This document shows, one piece after another, positions 23,361 to 31,483 of a stretch of DNA of 38,485 bases (positions are counted from its first letter, which is position 1; every line of letters begins with the position of its first letter). Under the pieces are notes generated by a model. It was not told the DNA's origin, searched no databases, and saw only the letters and a program-made list of their open reading frames with translations. This stretch comes from Bacteroidales bacterium (lineage in GTDB: Bacteria > Planctomycetota > Planctomycetia > Gemmatales > Gemmataceae), in the NCBI GenBank assembly GCA_026931725.1, contig JAIXLE010000268.1:1-38485 (forward strand). The letters are read 5' to 3'. Made by a program: the position numbers and the translations under genes.

Positions 23361-24224
23361 GTGCCCACTTTCGCCACTGCAGCGGATTTGTCGGCTGCGC
23401 TCCAGCGTTTCGATGCCGAAACCGTGCCGGGTTCCTGTGAAACGGCCCGCTATCGGTTGCGGTATCGCACTTGGGGACCAGTCGACGGCCCGCCTTTGGT
23501 GTTGATTCATGGTCTGTGCGATCTTTCCCGCTCGTTCTGCATGTTGATGAGTCGCTGTGTCGATGCCGGGTTGCGCTGCATCGCTTATGAACTTGCTGAT
23601 GGCCGCCACGATGGAGCCCAGCTCAATCGGTATCGGCATGAGCATTTCGTGGAAGATCTGATCGCGTTGCTCGATCATTTGCAACTTCCGCAAGTGAACC
23701 TATTGGGTTCCTCGTTTGGGTCCACGGTGACGCTGCGTGCCCTGGCGACTTACCCTGAGCGGTTTTTGCGGGCCGCCTTGCAAGGTGGGTTTGCCCGGCG
23801 TCCGCTGATACTCGTGGAACGCGGGTTAGCTCATCTCGGACGAACGTGGCCTTGGCTGATGGGGGATTTGCCGATCCGTTATCTCGTCATGTCGCAACTC
23901 GAACGGACCCAGTTTACAGGTTGCCCGCGCGAACTGTTTCGCTTTCTGATCGCCAACAGTGGCCTGACTCCGATTCGGGCGGCGGCACACCGGGGATTGA
24001 TTCTGGACAAACTCGATCTGCGACCTTACCTTCCGCAGATCCCACACCCGTTACTGATGATCGGCGGCGACCGTGATGCGATAGTACCTCGTCAGTATGA
24101 AGCCGAGGTGGAAGCCGGTGTCCAACATGTTCGCCGAATCGAATATTCCCCATGCGGGCACTATCCCCAATACACGCTCCCCGGCCCGATGGCAGCGGAG
24201 TTGATCGCTTTTTACCAGTCTTGA
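23361..24224 (+). CDS. Alpha/beta hydrolase
   Basis: A 287-residue alpha/beta-hydrolase-fold protein. The oxyanion-hole motif HG (50-51) is in LVLIHGLCD. The nucleophile is Ser118 in GSSFGS. The acid is probably the second Asp in GGDRDAIVP, and the catalytic His is in SPCGHYPQYT near the C-terminus. A full triad is therefore visible. A cap region of about 70 residues (RRPLILVERGLAHLG to RGLILDKLD) sits between strands 6 and 7. The substrate is unknown. The start is GTG 23361, supported by GGAGG 10 bases upstream (23347-23351). It is the second gene of a pair with the DUF2293 gene. Confidence 0.88.
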   Translation: MPTFATAADLSAALQRFDAETVPGSCETARYRLRYRTWGPVDGPPLVLIHGLCDLSRSFCMLMSRCVDAGLRCIAYELADGRHDGAQLNRYRHEHFVEDLIALLDHLQLPQVNLLGSSFGSTVTLRALATYPERFLRAALQGGFARRPLILVERGLAHLGRTWPWLMGDLPIRYLVMSQLERTQFTGCPRELFRFLIANSGLTPIRAAAHRGLILDKLDLRPYLPQIPHPLLMIGGDRDAIVPRQYEAEVEAGVQHVRRIEYSPCGHYPQYTLPGPMAAELIAFYQS

Positions 24225-24267
24225 TTTCATCACATCCAGAAGCAAACCGTGAGAAGAATCATCTCTC

Positions 24268-25215
24268 TCAGGCAGCCTGGGTAGCATCTCGACGGGCTTT
24301 GCGGGCAGCGGGTTGGGACTTCCAGCGACGATGGAGCCAGAAGTATTGCTCTGGGTGCCGGCGAATGAGTCGTTCCAACGCGGCGTGATACCGTTGCGTG
24401 ATTGCCTTCACCGCATCGCCCCGTGAGGCATAGTCACGCGGGTCAATCCGATCTTCGCAAATGATTTCGTACCGCATCGGATACCCCACACGGGGAACAC
24501 CGATCACAACCATCGGCGCATCAAACTCAATCGCCATCAACGCCACCGCTTTGTGTGCGGAGGCGGATCGACCGAAGAAATCCACAAACACACCCCGCGG
24601 TCCCGCATCCTGATCCGCCAGAGTGGCGACTTTCCCCCCAGATTGCAGTACATTCGTCAGTCGATCAAAATCATCCTTCTTGGCGATGATGGTTTGTCCG
24701 GTCTTCTGACGGAACTGCAACAGGAATCGTTCCAAATAGGGATTGTCGAGTACCCGTGCGATGGCGTAGGTCCGAAAGCCGACCGCGCCGAGGGCATAGC
24801 CGGCCATCTCCCAGTTGCCGAAATGCGCTGTCACGATCAGGAGCGGACGCGGCGAGAGCAACCCTTCCAGTTGCGGGCCGCCGTTCACCAGTGAAGCGTA
24901 CCGCCGCCAGTTTTCCAGATGAAGTTTGCGGGGAATCAGCACCAACTCGACCGCCAGCGTACACACATGCCGATAACAGCCGCGAACCAGTTGGTCGATG
25001 GCGGCCTCGTTATGAGCCAACTCCGGGAATGCATGACGGAGATTCTCAGCGGCAACAGCGCGATGGCGGCGATCGACCCGATAAGCCAAACGGGCCAACC
25101 CCTCCGCACACGCGAACGCCCAGGACATCGGCATGGCCTGAAGCACACAGACCAGCATGCGCACAACGAGATAGACCGTGTAATCCAGAACCCGATTGCG
25201 AGATTTTGCCGCCAT
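24268..25215 (-). CDS. LpxL/HtrB-type lysophospholipid (lipid A) acyltransferase
   Basis: A 315-residue membrane-associated acyltransferase of the Lip_A_acyltrans family. A hydrophobic N-terminal helix (YLVVRMLVCVLQAMPMSWAFA) is followed by RAVAAENLRHAFPE, typical of LpxL/LpxM. The catalytic motif AHFGNWE (His131, Glu136) fits HX4(D/E). DQDAGPRGVFVDFFGR and the C-terminal QYFWLHRRWKSQP, a strong family signature, complete it. The enzyme would add a secondary acyl chain to a lipid A-like acceptor. ATG 25215, with a GGGGG run upstream, fits the family start better than in-frame codons further 5'. It is divergent from the GT87 gene, with 229 bases between. Confidence 0.9.
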   Translation of the reverse strand: MAAKSRNRVLDYTVYLVVRMLVCVLQAMPMSWAFACAEGLARLAYRVDRRHRAVAAENLRHAFPELAHNEAAIDQLVRGCYRHVCTLAVELVLIPRKLHLENWRRYASLVNGGPQLEGLLSPRPLLIVTAHFGNWEMAGYALGAVGFRTYAIARVLDNPYLERFLLQFRQKTGQTIIAKKDDFDRLTNVLQSGGKVATLADQDAGPRGVFVDFFGRSASAHKAVALMAIEFDAPMVVIGVPRVGYPMRYEIICEDRIDPRDYASRGDAVKAITQRYHAALERLIRRHPEQYFWLHRRWKSQPAARKARRDATQAA

Positions 25216-25444
25216 GCTTACCCCCGAATCCGAAGCGAGTATGAAGATACCCCGCCCAATCCGAAACGGGAAGCCCGTCTGATTCTGGAGAAATGAGAAT
25301 CCACCACGCATCGCAAACTCCCAAGGAATACCGTGAGAACAACCAACATCGGCGTGTTCCACAATCGAATTTCTCATCGTGGCATCTTCTCGTTGCCGAC
25401 AGGAAGGTATGTTGCCTCAATCACGCCTGAAGCCGGAGTTCTCC

Positions 25445-26827
25445 ATGCTGCCCATTTTCGCGCCGGGGTCCGCTCGGTTGCACCGTTGGGAGCGAGGCGG
25501 GTTGATGCTCTTCGCCCTGGCACTGGTCGCCTTTGGGGCACTGGTCGAGTGGCGTTCGGCGTTTCAGCAACAACGCAAGACCGATTTCGGTGTCTACGCA
25601 CGGGCCGCGTTTGCGGTGCGATCTGGCGAAGATGTCTACGATGTTCACGATGATAACGGCTGGCACTACCCGTACCCGGCCGCGTTCGCAATTGCCATGA
25701 TCCCGTTGGCGGACCCGTGGCCCTGGATGGATCGCACAGGGTATCTGCCCTACGCGCTGTCTGTGGCTATTTGGTTTGTGTTGAGCGTCGGCTTTGCCGC
25801 TTATGCGACGCATGCATTGGCGCGAGTGGCAGACCCGACGGCTGTGCCGGGTTCACGCCGGTGGTGGTACGCCCGCACGGCACCGACTTACATTTGCCTC
25901 GGAGCCATCGGCACCACGTTGGCGCGAGGGCAGGTCAATACGCTACTGTTAGCGTTGATCGCGGGGATGTTTACGGCCATGATGGCGGGCAAGCGGATGC
26001 GATCGGGAGCCTGGTTGGCGGCAGCCATTACGTTGAAGATCATCCCGGCAGTATTGCTGCTGATTCCATTTGTCCGGCGGGACGGGCGAACCGGGGTGGG
26101 ATTGGCCGTTGGACTTGTGGCGGGGTTACTGGTCATTCCCACATTGGCTTTAGGCTGGGAGAAAGCTGTGGATGCGAATGACCGCGTATTCAACTCCGTA
26201 TTGCGGCCCGCGACCACCGGAGGTGGTGATACCACTCGGGCGAAGGAACTCACTGGTATCACCGCTACGGATAATCAATCGTTTGCCGCGATTGTTCATA
26301 CGATCCGCCACCCGGATCGTGCAGAACGTCCCATCCAAGCCGATCGACTGACCAAGATGATTCATCTGGGCATAGCCGGTTCACTGGCGTTGATCTGCTT
26401 GTGGGTCGGTTGGCGTGGTGTGGGGCCACATCCGGCGGATCAACTGATCTATTTCGGTTGCGTGGCAATGCTGATGATGCTGATGTCGCCCGTGACGCAC
26501 ATGCATTATTATACTTTTGCACTCCCCTTGGTATCCGGTTTGTGGGCACGCTCATTAGCTAGCCGCCCGAATGCCGTCTTTGCAGATGGGAAAACTCTCG
26601 CATTATTGGCAATCTGGGGAGCCACGACAGGTGCGGTACTGTTTCCCGTGGAATTACTGCGTGAAGCCCGCTCCTTCGGGGTTTGCACCGCGATGACCTT
26701 GGTAATGTGGGCTTATGGTCTATTCCAGATCACCCAAAAACCATTATCCGTGGTGGAACACGACCAGGCAGATTCTGGGGAATGCTCAGAAGAACGCGGT
26801 CCATTCGTGGTGCCCCGAGCCGCGTAA
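25445..26827 (+). CDS. Glycosyltransferase family 87 (DUF2029) polytopic protein
   Basis: A 460-residue membrane protein with about 10 hydrophobic helices, resembling polyprenyl-phosphate-mannose-type GT-C enzymes of family GT87. The Asp in QRKTDFGVYARAAFAVRSGEDVY, just after helix 1, sits where GT-C enzymes have their catalytic acidic residue. The HYPYPAAFAIAMIPL segment, WLAAAITLKIIPAVLLL (the K-x-xP pattern) and the C-terminal LMSPVTHMHYY motif are also family-like. Sugar donor and acceptor are unknown; an envelope glycan or lipid is likely. ATG 25445 is preferred because GGAG lies 6 bases upstream; ATG 25409 (AGGA close by) and GTG 25379 are alternatives. It is convergent with greA. Confidence 0.85.
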   Translation: MLPIFAPGSARLHRWERGGLMLFALALVAFGALVEWRSAFQQQRKTDFGVYARAAFAVRSGEDVYDVHDDNGWHYPYPAAFAIAMIPLADPWPWMDRTGYLPYALSVAIWFVLSVGFAAYATHALARVADPTAVPGSRRWWYARTAPTYICLGAIGTTLARGQVNTLLLALIAGMFTAMMAGKRMRSGAWLAAAITLKIIPAVLLLIPFVRRDGRTGVGLAVGLVAGLLVIPTLALGWEKAVDANDRVFNSVLRPATTGGGDTTRAKELTGITATDNQSFAAIVHTIRHPDRAERPIQADRLTKMIHLGIAGSLALICLWVGWRGVGPHPADQLIYFGCVAMLMMLMSPVTHMHYYTFALPLVSGLWARSLASRPNAVFADGKTLALLAIWGATTGAVLFPVELLREARSFGVCTAMTLVMWAYGLFQITQKPLSVVEHDQADSGECSEERGPFVVPRAA

Positions 26828-26828
26828 C

Positions 26829-26869
26829 AAAAAATCTTCCGACTTGGAGCCTGTTCTCCGAGTCGGAAG
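26829..26869 (-). terminator. Intrinsic terminator of greA
   Basis: A 14-bp stem including one G-T pair (26836-26849 with 26856-26869) and a 6-nt loop is followed, on the minus strand, by ATTTTTT (26829-26835). It may also end the convergent GT87 transcript, though it has no T-tract on the plus strand. Confidence 0.88.
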
Positions 26870-26896
26870 AGTGATAACCATCACAAACAGACACCA

Positions 26897-27382
26897 TCAG
26901 AGATCCGCAAATTCGATCTTCATGATTTTGAAGTGAATCGTGCCCTTGGGAACGGGAATTTCGACTTTATCGCCTTTTTTCTTCCCCATGAGCCCTTGCG
27001 CAATCGGGCTGGATGTCAGGATGCGGTTCTTATCCGGGTTGTCCTGGCCGGGGCCGACCAGTTCAAATGTCTCCTCATCATCCATGTCGAGATCCAGGAC
27101 CGTAACCCGGCTACCGAACGCAACGGTGCCGGTGGGCAAGGCATCTACGTTAATGATCGTCGCACGGCTGAGTTGATCCTTCAGCATGTTGATTTTGGCT
27201 TGCAGGATTCCCTGGTCCTCACGGGCCGCATGGTATTCAGCGTTTTCGCTGAGATCCCCCATTTCGCGTGCCGTGGCGACACGCTTCGTGATCTCGATCA
27301 TCTCGACATTTTGAAGTTGATCGAGTTCGGCCTTCTTCTTGTCGTACCCTTCACGGGTCATGGGGACACGTTCTTCGATCAT
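26897..27382 (-). CDS. greA: Transcription elongation factor GreA
   Basis: A 161-residue GreA, normal length. The N-terminal antiparallel coiled coil (MTREGYDKKKAELDQL to QAKINMLKDQLSRA) carries the tip loop GDLSENAEY with acidic Asp43 and Glu46, which are inserted in the RNA polymerase secondary channel to stimulate cleavage of backtracked RNA. The C-terminal FKBP-like domain has VAFGSRVTVLDLD, the ILTSSPIAQGLMGKKKGD motif and GTIHFKIMKIEF. ATG 27382 is preceded by GAGGAG nine bases upstream; an in-frame codon at 27403 has no such site. The IrrE-like gene on the same strand ends upstream at a strong terminator, so greA is probably its own unit. Confidence 0.95.
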   Translation of the reverse strand: MIEERVPMTREGYDKKKAELDQLQNVEMIEITKRVATAREMGDLSENAEYHAAREDQGILQAKINMLKDQLSRATIINVDALPTGTVAFGSRVTVLDLDMDDEETFELVGPGQDNPDKNRILTSSPIAQGLMGKKKGDKVEIPVPKGTIHFKIMKIEFADL

Positions 27383-27490
27383 GGCCGAGCACTCCTCATC
27401 CATCCGTCGAACAGTTTCTGAACCCTCGACCTGGACGGTGTCGGCGCGGAAGTCGCCCGTCTTGCCAGTACGATTCAGAACTGGGTGTGG

Positions 27491-27531
27491 AAAAACACCC
27501 GGCGGCCGCCCACAAGGGGTAGCCGCCGGGT
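27491..27531 (-). terminator. Intrinsic terminator of the IrrE-like gene
   Basis: ACCCGGCGGC (27497-27506) and GCCGCCGGGT (27522-27531) form a 10-bp GC-rich stem, followed on the minus strand by GTTTTT (27491-27496). Confidence 0.85.
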
Positions 27532-27546
27532 CGCGTTGTGACCGTA

Positions 27547-28281
27547 TTATACCTCGTCCGGCACCGCACGCAAAATGATTCGTGAGAAAGGGCCATCGGG
27601 AATCGGCCAACCCTGAACCGTCCAGCCAGCTTGTCGGGTTGTTTGGGGTTCTCCTTGCTCGCGGATTTGTTCCAGACATAATTGTTCCGCCGCGGTGAGT
27701 TTCTTCCCGGCGGCCGCCAGATTGCCGCGCCGACTGGCCACGATGCCATCGTCGATCACCGCAATAATGAGCGGATCTTCCGCGATGTCTAACATGCGGG
27801 CCGCGATCATCTCGTAACTGGCCGTGGGATAGTGTTCTTTCAAACGCATCAGATCGAACCCGGCTTTGCGAGCATCACGGGAGAACCAACGTGTCGGCAG
27901 AAGTAGTCGGGGTACGATGAGCCCCAATAACTGATTCTGCCCCGAGCGGGTTTCGGTTCCCGGTACGACACCGAGTCGCCGGAGAATTTCTGGTAACAGT
28001 TCCCGCGCACAGGCTCGGGCGCAGACGGCATTCTGGCCCGCATCGGATTGTTCGATCCGCAAGACGATTTCTCGGGCATTTTGCCGTCGCGGGCGGGGAC
28101 CAAATCGCCCCGGCGGCGGTTCCTCGTCCTGATCTTCCGCAAAAGTGATGCGATAATCGAACTGCTCTTGGACTAATAAGATCGCATCGACGGGCGGTTC
28201 CGTCATCCCGCCCCGTTCGAGCAACGGTTGCACGCCACGGTCGATGGCATCAAAGAGGTCTTCCGCGCTAAAGTCCGACAT
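27547..28281 (-). CDS. ImmA/IrrE-like (DUF955) protein without the HExxH motif
   Basis: A 244-residue protein of uncertain family. The region ACARELLPEILRRLG (about 91-104) followed by VPRLLLPTRWFSRDARKAGFDLMRLKEHYPTASYEMIAARML (given by its ends, about 123-163) has the layout of the IrrE/ImmA metallopeptidase domain: active-site helix, then an LLxP segment, then the F/YxxSxxxxxxRL helix. The active-site position reads RELLP (93-97) instead of HExxH, so both zinc-binding histidines are missing. The protein is probably not a peptidase, if the assignment is right. The N-terminal acidic/Arg-rich loop (EDQDEEPPPGRFGPRPRRQ) replaces part of the usual fold. No toxin, repressor or phage gene is adjacent. 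It ends with a strong terminator. Confidence 0.55.
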   Translation of the reverse strand: MSDFSAEDLFDAIDRGVQPLLERGGMTEPPVDAILLVQEQFDYRITFAEDQDEEPPPGRFGPRPRRQNAREIVLRIEQSDAGQNAVCARACARELLPEILRRLGVVPGTETRSGQNQLLGLIVPRLLLPTRWFSRDARKAGFDLMRLKEHYPTASYEMIAARMLDIAEDPLIIAVIDDGIVASRRGNLAAAGKKLTAAEQLCLEQIREQGEPQTTRQAGWTVQGWPIPDGPFSRIILRAVPDEV

Positions 28282-28463
28282 CCGTGATTCTCACCTTCTG
28301 ACTTTCTGTGGGTCATCGTAACAGAAGCGGCCACCATCAGAAAAGGTGGGAGCGAAGAACCGCATGGATGCGGGATAGCATCGGCACTCAGTCCGGCTTG
28401 CATTCCGGGCACGGAACGGGACACAATCAGGGAACGACCGTTCTCGACCGGCAGGAGGCCGCG

Positions 28464-29840
28464 ATGTTTCGATCACTCACCTGGAAGAAGTTCCTCATCC
28501 GTACCGGCATCGCGCGCTGGTTGCCTGCGGCACGGCAACTCACCGACGGCGGTGCGGAATATCTCCGCTATTACTCGGATTCGGTTTTAGCCGCGCCCGT
28601 GACGGAACTCCTGGACCCGACGACCTTTCCCGTGCCGCCGGGGTCAAATGTCCTCGATCTGAATCAACCGATACCGCGTCTGGAATCTGCCGCCACGCTG
28701 GGGCGTATCGGCGGGAGCGGATCGCCGCGGCCATCCACCTGGGGGCTGCCGTCCTTGCGGGAAACCCTCGCGGAGCAATATCGCCGCCGGGATGGCCGCA
28801 GCATGAACCCCACGGAAGAAGTTCTCATCACTCACGGAGCCACCGGAGCCTACGCGGCCACGCTGACGGCATTCGTGAATCCGGGGGATCGCGTGGTGTT
28901 GTTCGATCCCACATCACCGATTTTCGCACTGGGGGCGGCCTCCCGGCGGGCACGCATCCGTTGGGTCCGCACATCCACGATTGGTGGACGTATGCACTTC
29001 AACCCGGCGGAACTGGCCCAGGCGATGCGAGGAGCCAAACTGCTCGTCCTCGCGGACCCGACTTCCCCGACGGGTGGACGCTTCGGAGCGGAAGAACTCG
29101 AACAGATCGCGGACTTGGCCAAACGGCACGATGTGTTGATCTATCTGGATGAAAGCCTGTCCCGTTTCGACTACGAAGGTAAGCCATCCCGACTGGCCAC
29201 GATGCCGGCGGTCGCGGGGCGCATCCTCTCGGCGGGTTCCCTGACCTACAGTTTTGGGCTACCCTCTTTGCGTATCGGCTGGCTCACCGGGTCACGGCAT
29301 CTGATCCGGCCCACGGCCTTGATGGCCAATTTATCCGCCCCCTTTGTGCCCGAACCGTGTCAGATGGCGGCGGAAAAACTCCTGCACCTCGACGAGGATC
29401 TCTTCGGCCCGATTCGGCAAGAGTTCCGCTCCCGGTGCCGATACACCGTGGATCAATTACGTGGAATGGGTTTCCCCGTCACGCCGCCGAACGCGGGGTT
29501 CACATTCTGGCTACCCGTCAACGGGTTCGGACTCGATGGCCGCACCTTCGCGGAACGATTGCTCAAGGAACAAAACGTGCTGGTCGGGCCGGGGTCGGCG
29601 TTCGGCCCTTCCGGGAGCAATTTTGTGCGGCTCAGTTTCGCGGGGGATGACGGCCGCTTGCGAGAAGGGTTGAGTCGATTGGGGGCGTTCCTGATGACGT
29701 TACGCGGTCAGTCGATCCTCACACAGGATGTGGTGACGGTCCCGACGATGGTGGAACCATCCGAAACCCCAACGGCCACGCCAACGGAAGCCGAACCCGA
29801 GCGTCTGCCCGAACGTCCGCCGGCGTTTAGCCGTGTGTAG
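28464..29840 (+). CDS. Class I/II aminotransferase-fold protein lacking the PLP lysine
   Basis: A 458-residue fold-type I aminotransferase homologue, with the family landmarks GLPSLRETLAEQYRRR, ITHGATGAYAATL and FVNPGDRVVLFDP. Aligning landmarks with aspartate aminotransferase numbering: Asp222 is kept (Asp229 in YLDES), Arg266 is kept (Arg270 in LRIGW), and the carboxylate-binding Arg is kept (Arg389 in FVRLSF). However, Lys258 is replaced by Tyr262 (LTYSFGLPSLRIG), Asn194 by Ser201 (DPTSPTGG) and Tyr225 by Leu232. The spacings 194-222, 222-225 and 258-266 (28, 3 and 8) are reproduced exactly. It therefore cannot form the usual Schiff base. An N-terminal extension of about 45 residues and a Pro/Glu-rich C-terminal tail are present. 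ATG 28464 is set by AGGAGG five bases upstream. Confidence 0.85.
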   Translation: MFRSLTWKKFLIRTGIARWLPAARQLTDGGAEYLRYYSDSVLAAPVTELLDPTTFPVPPGSNVLDLNQPIPRLESAATLGRIGGSGSPRPSTWGLPSLRETLAEQYRRRDGRSMNPTEEVLITHGATGAYAATLTAFVNPGDRVVLFDPTSPIFALGAASRRARIRWVRTSTIGGRMHFNPAELAQAMRGAKLLVLADPTSPTGGRFGAEELEQIADLAKRHDVLIYLDESLSRFDYEGKPSRLATMPAVAGRILSAGSLTYSFGLPSLRIGWLTGSRHLIRPTALMANLSAPFVPEPCQMAAEKLLHLDEDLFGPIRQEFRSRCRYTVDQLRGMGFPVTPPNAGFTFWLPVNGFGLDGRTFAERLLKEQNVLVGPGSAFGPSGSNFVRLSFAGDDGRLREGLSRLGAFLMTLRGQSILTQDVVTVPTMVEPSETPTATPTEAEPERLPERPPAFSRV

Positions 29841-29915
29841 CACCGGATTGTTGGGATGGTGGCAATCGCATTATCCATGCGCTTGCACCATTCCAACCCC
29901 AGTTGCTGGTTCGAT

Positions 29916-31184
29916 TTACTTCTTCGCAATGACCCAGAGGAAGTTCCAACCCCGCAAGTACAGCCGACCGTCAGCCGTGGCGGGAGAAGCCGTGAAGGTA
30001 TCTGGCAGTTTGTTCTTGGCCAGCACCTCAAACGGTTTCGCGGGTTGCACCACGGGGCAGGTGCCTTCCCGGCCCAGCAGATACAGCTTGTCATCGGCTA
30101 GCACGGGGTTGGCGCGGTGACGTTCGTTCGTGATCCGTTCATTCACGATGATTTCGCCGGTTTTCGCGTCCATTTCGGTCAGATCGCCTTTCTCGCCCAT
30201 CAGGAAGATGAGATTCCCGACACGGATCGGTGAGGGTACATCGGGTGTCCCCTTCGGCAAACGCCAGACCTCAGCCGTGTTTCCGGGGTTAATGGTGCCC
30301 TGCGCCTTCAGGGGATCGAGGCCGACCGTCACGCCGCGCTTACAGGACGGAATCACGATGAGATCCGGTGTCACGAGGGGGCTGGAAACGGCGCGCCAGG
30401 CCCGATTATAGCTGTCCTTCGGGTTCAATTCCGTGACCCGCCAGACTTCGGCTCCATCATCGAGCTTGTGCGCGGTGCAATAATCGTTCCCATGCGCGAT
30501 TAAGAGAGAACCGCTCTTTCCCTCCCAGATGAACGGTGAGGCGTACACATCCGGCGATTCCACCCCTTGGGGGCTGTCGCTGGTGCGGGTCACTTTCCAG
30601 ATTTCTTTCCCCGTGTTCTTGTCGAGGGCGATGAGAAGTTGTGCCCCACGGTGGAATAGTTCAACGTAGAGTCGATCTTTGTACAATACCGGGGTCCAGT
30701 GTGCGCCGAACTGGATTTTGAAGGGGCCGTATTTTTCCTGAGTGTTGATCTGCCAAACGGGTTTTCCGTCGAAATCATAGGCTCCGAGTTCACCCGAACC
30801 GACGAAGGCAAACACGAGTCGGCCATCGGTACTACACGAGGCGGAGGCGAGGTTGCCTTCATCGCCCCGGTAAGTCGCTTTGCCGGACCCCATCTTGGTC
30901 GTCCATAGCGTTTTGCCCTCGGTGTTGATGCAGAACAGGACGAGATCTTCTCCCGCTTGAGCGGTCAGGAAGATTTTGTCACCCCAGATGCAGGGTGTTG
31001 AGGCACCAGGGCCGGGCATCGGCGCTTTCCAGAGGACGTTTTTGTCCGGGCCGAATTCCGTGGGCAGGTTCTTTTCGGTGGAATGGCCATCGTTTTTCGG
31101 GCCACGCCATTGAGGCCAGTTGTCGGCCCAGGCGGAGCCAGCCACAAGGCCAGTGAGCAGTAGAGTCAAGGGCAGTCGAAACAT
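29916..31184 (-). CDS. Exported PQQ-like beta-propeller repeat protein
   Basis: A 422-residue protein with a clear signal peptide (MFRLPLTLLLTGLVAGSAWA). The mature protein starts DNWPQWRGPKNDG, the opening typical of planctomycete outer-membrane-associated PQQ-like propellers. Repeats carry the W-x-x-x-x/GxV pattern, for example VLWKAPMPGPG, TLWTTKMGSG, PVWQINTQEKYG, EIWKVTRTSD, EVWRVTELN and EVWRLPKGT. The fold is a BamB-like or quinoprotein-like propeller without an attached dehydrogenase, so PQQ binding is not implied. ATG 31184 is preceded by GAGG 12 bases upstream. It is divergent from the VCBS gene, sharing a 299-base control region. Confidence 0.88.
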   Translation of the reverse strand: MFRLPLTLLLTGLVAGSAWADNWPQWRGPKNDGHSTEKNLPTEFGPDKNVLWKAPMPGPGASTPCIWGDKIFLTAQAGEDLVLFCINTEGKTLWTTKMGSGKATYRGDEGNLASASCSTDGRLVFAFVGSGELGAYDFDGKPVWQINTQEKYGPFKIQFGAHWTPVLYKDRLYVELFHRGAQLLIALDKNTGKEIWKVTRTSDSPQGVESPDVYASPFIWEGKSGSLLIAHGNDYCTAHKLDDGAEVWRVTELNPKDSYNRAWRAVSSPLVTPDLIVIPSCKRGVTVGLDPLKAQGTINPGNTAEVWRLPKGTPDVPSPIRVGNLIFLMGEKGDLTEMDAKTGEIIVNERITNERHRANPVLADDKLYLLGREGTCPVVQPAKPFEVLAKNKLPDTFTASPATADGRLYLRGWNFLWVIAKK

Positions 31185-31483
31185 CACGAGTGGCAACCTC
31201 GGCAGGAATGGATTTCGGCGGGGATTCCGTGAGCGTACCGGAGAAACCGGCTCAGAGCAACAGGCTGATGCGTGAGGAAATCACCATCGTATCCATCCCC
31301 GTCATCCCCGCCTTCTCCGGCTCACCACAAAACCCACGGACCAGGACCGATGGACTCTCGGTTGTGGAAAGGGCCGAACGCCGTTGCAACCAGAATCCGG
31401 GTCGTCTGCAACAGCAGTGGGTTGCAACTGTCGGGGTTTCACCGATAATCACCGCATCTCCCCCTGTGACCGGAGGTGCCTTG

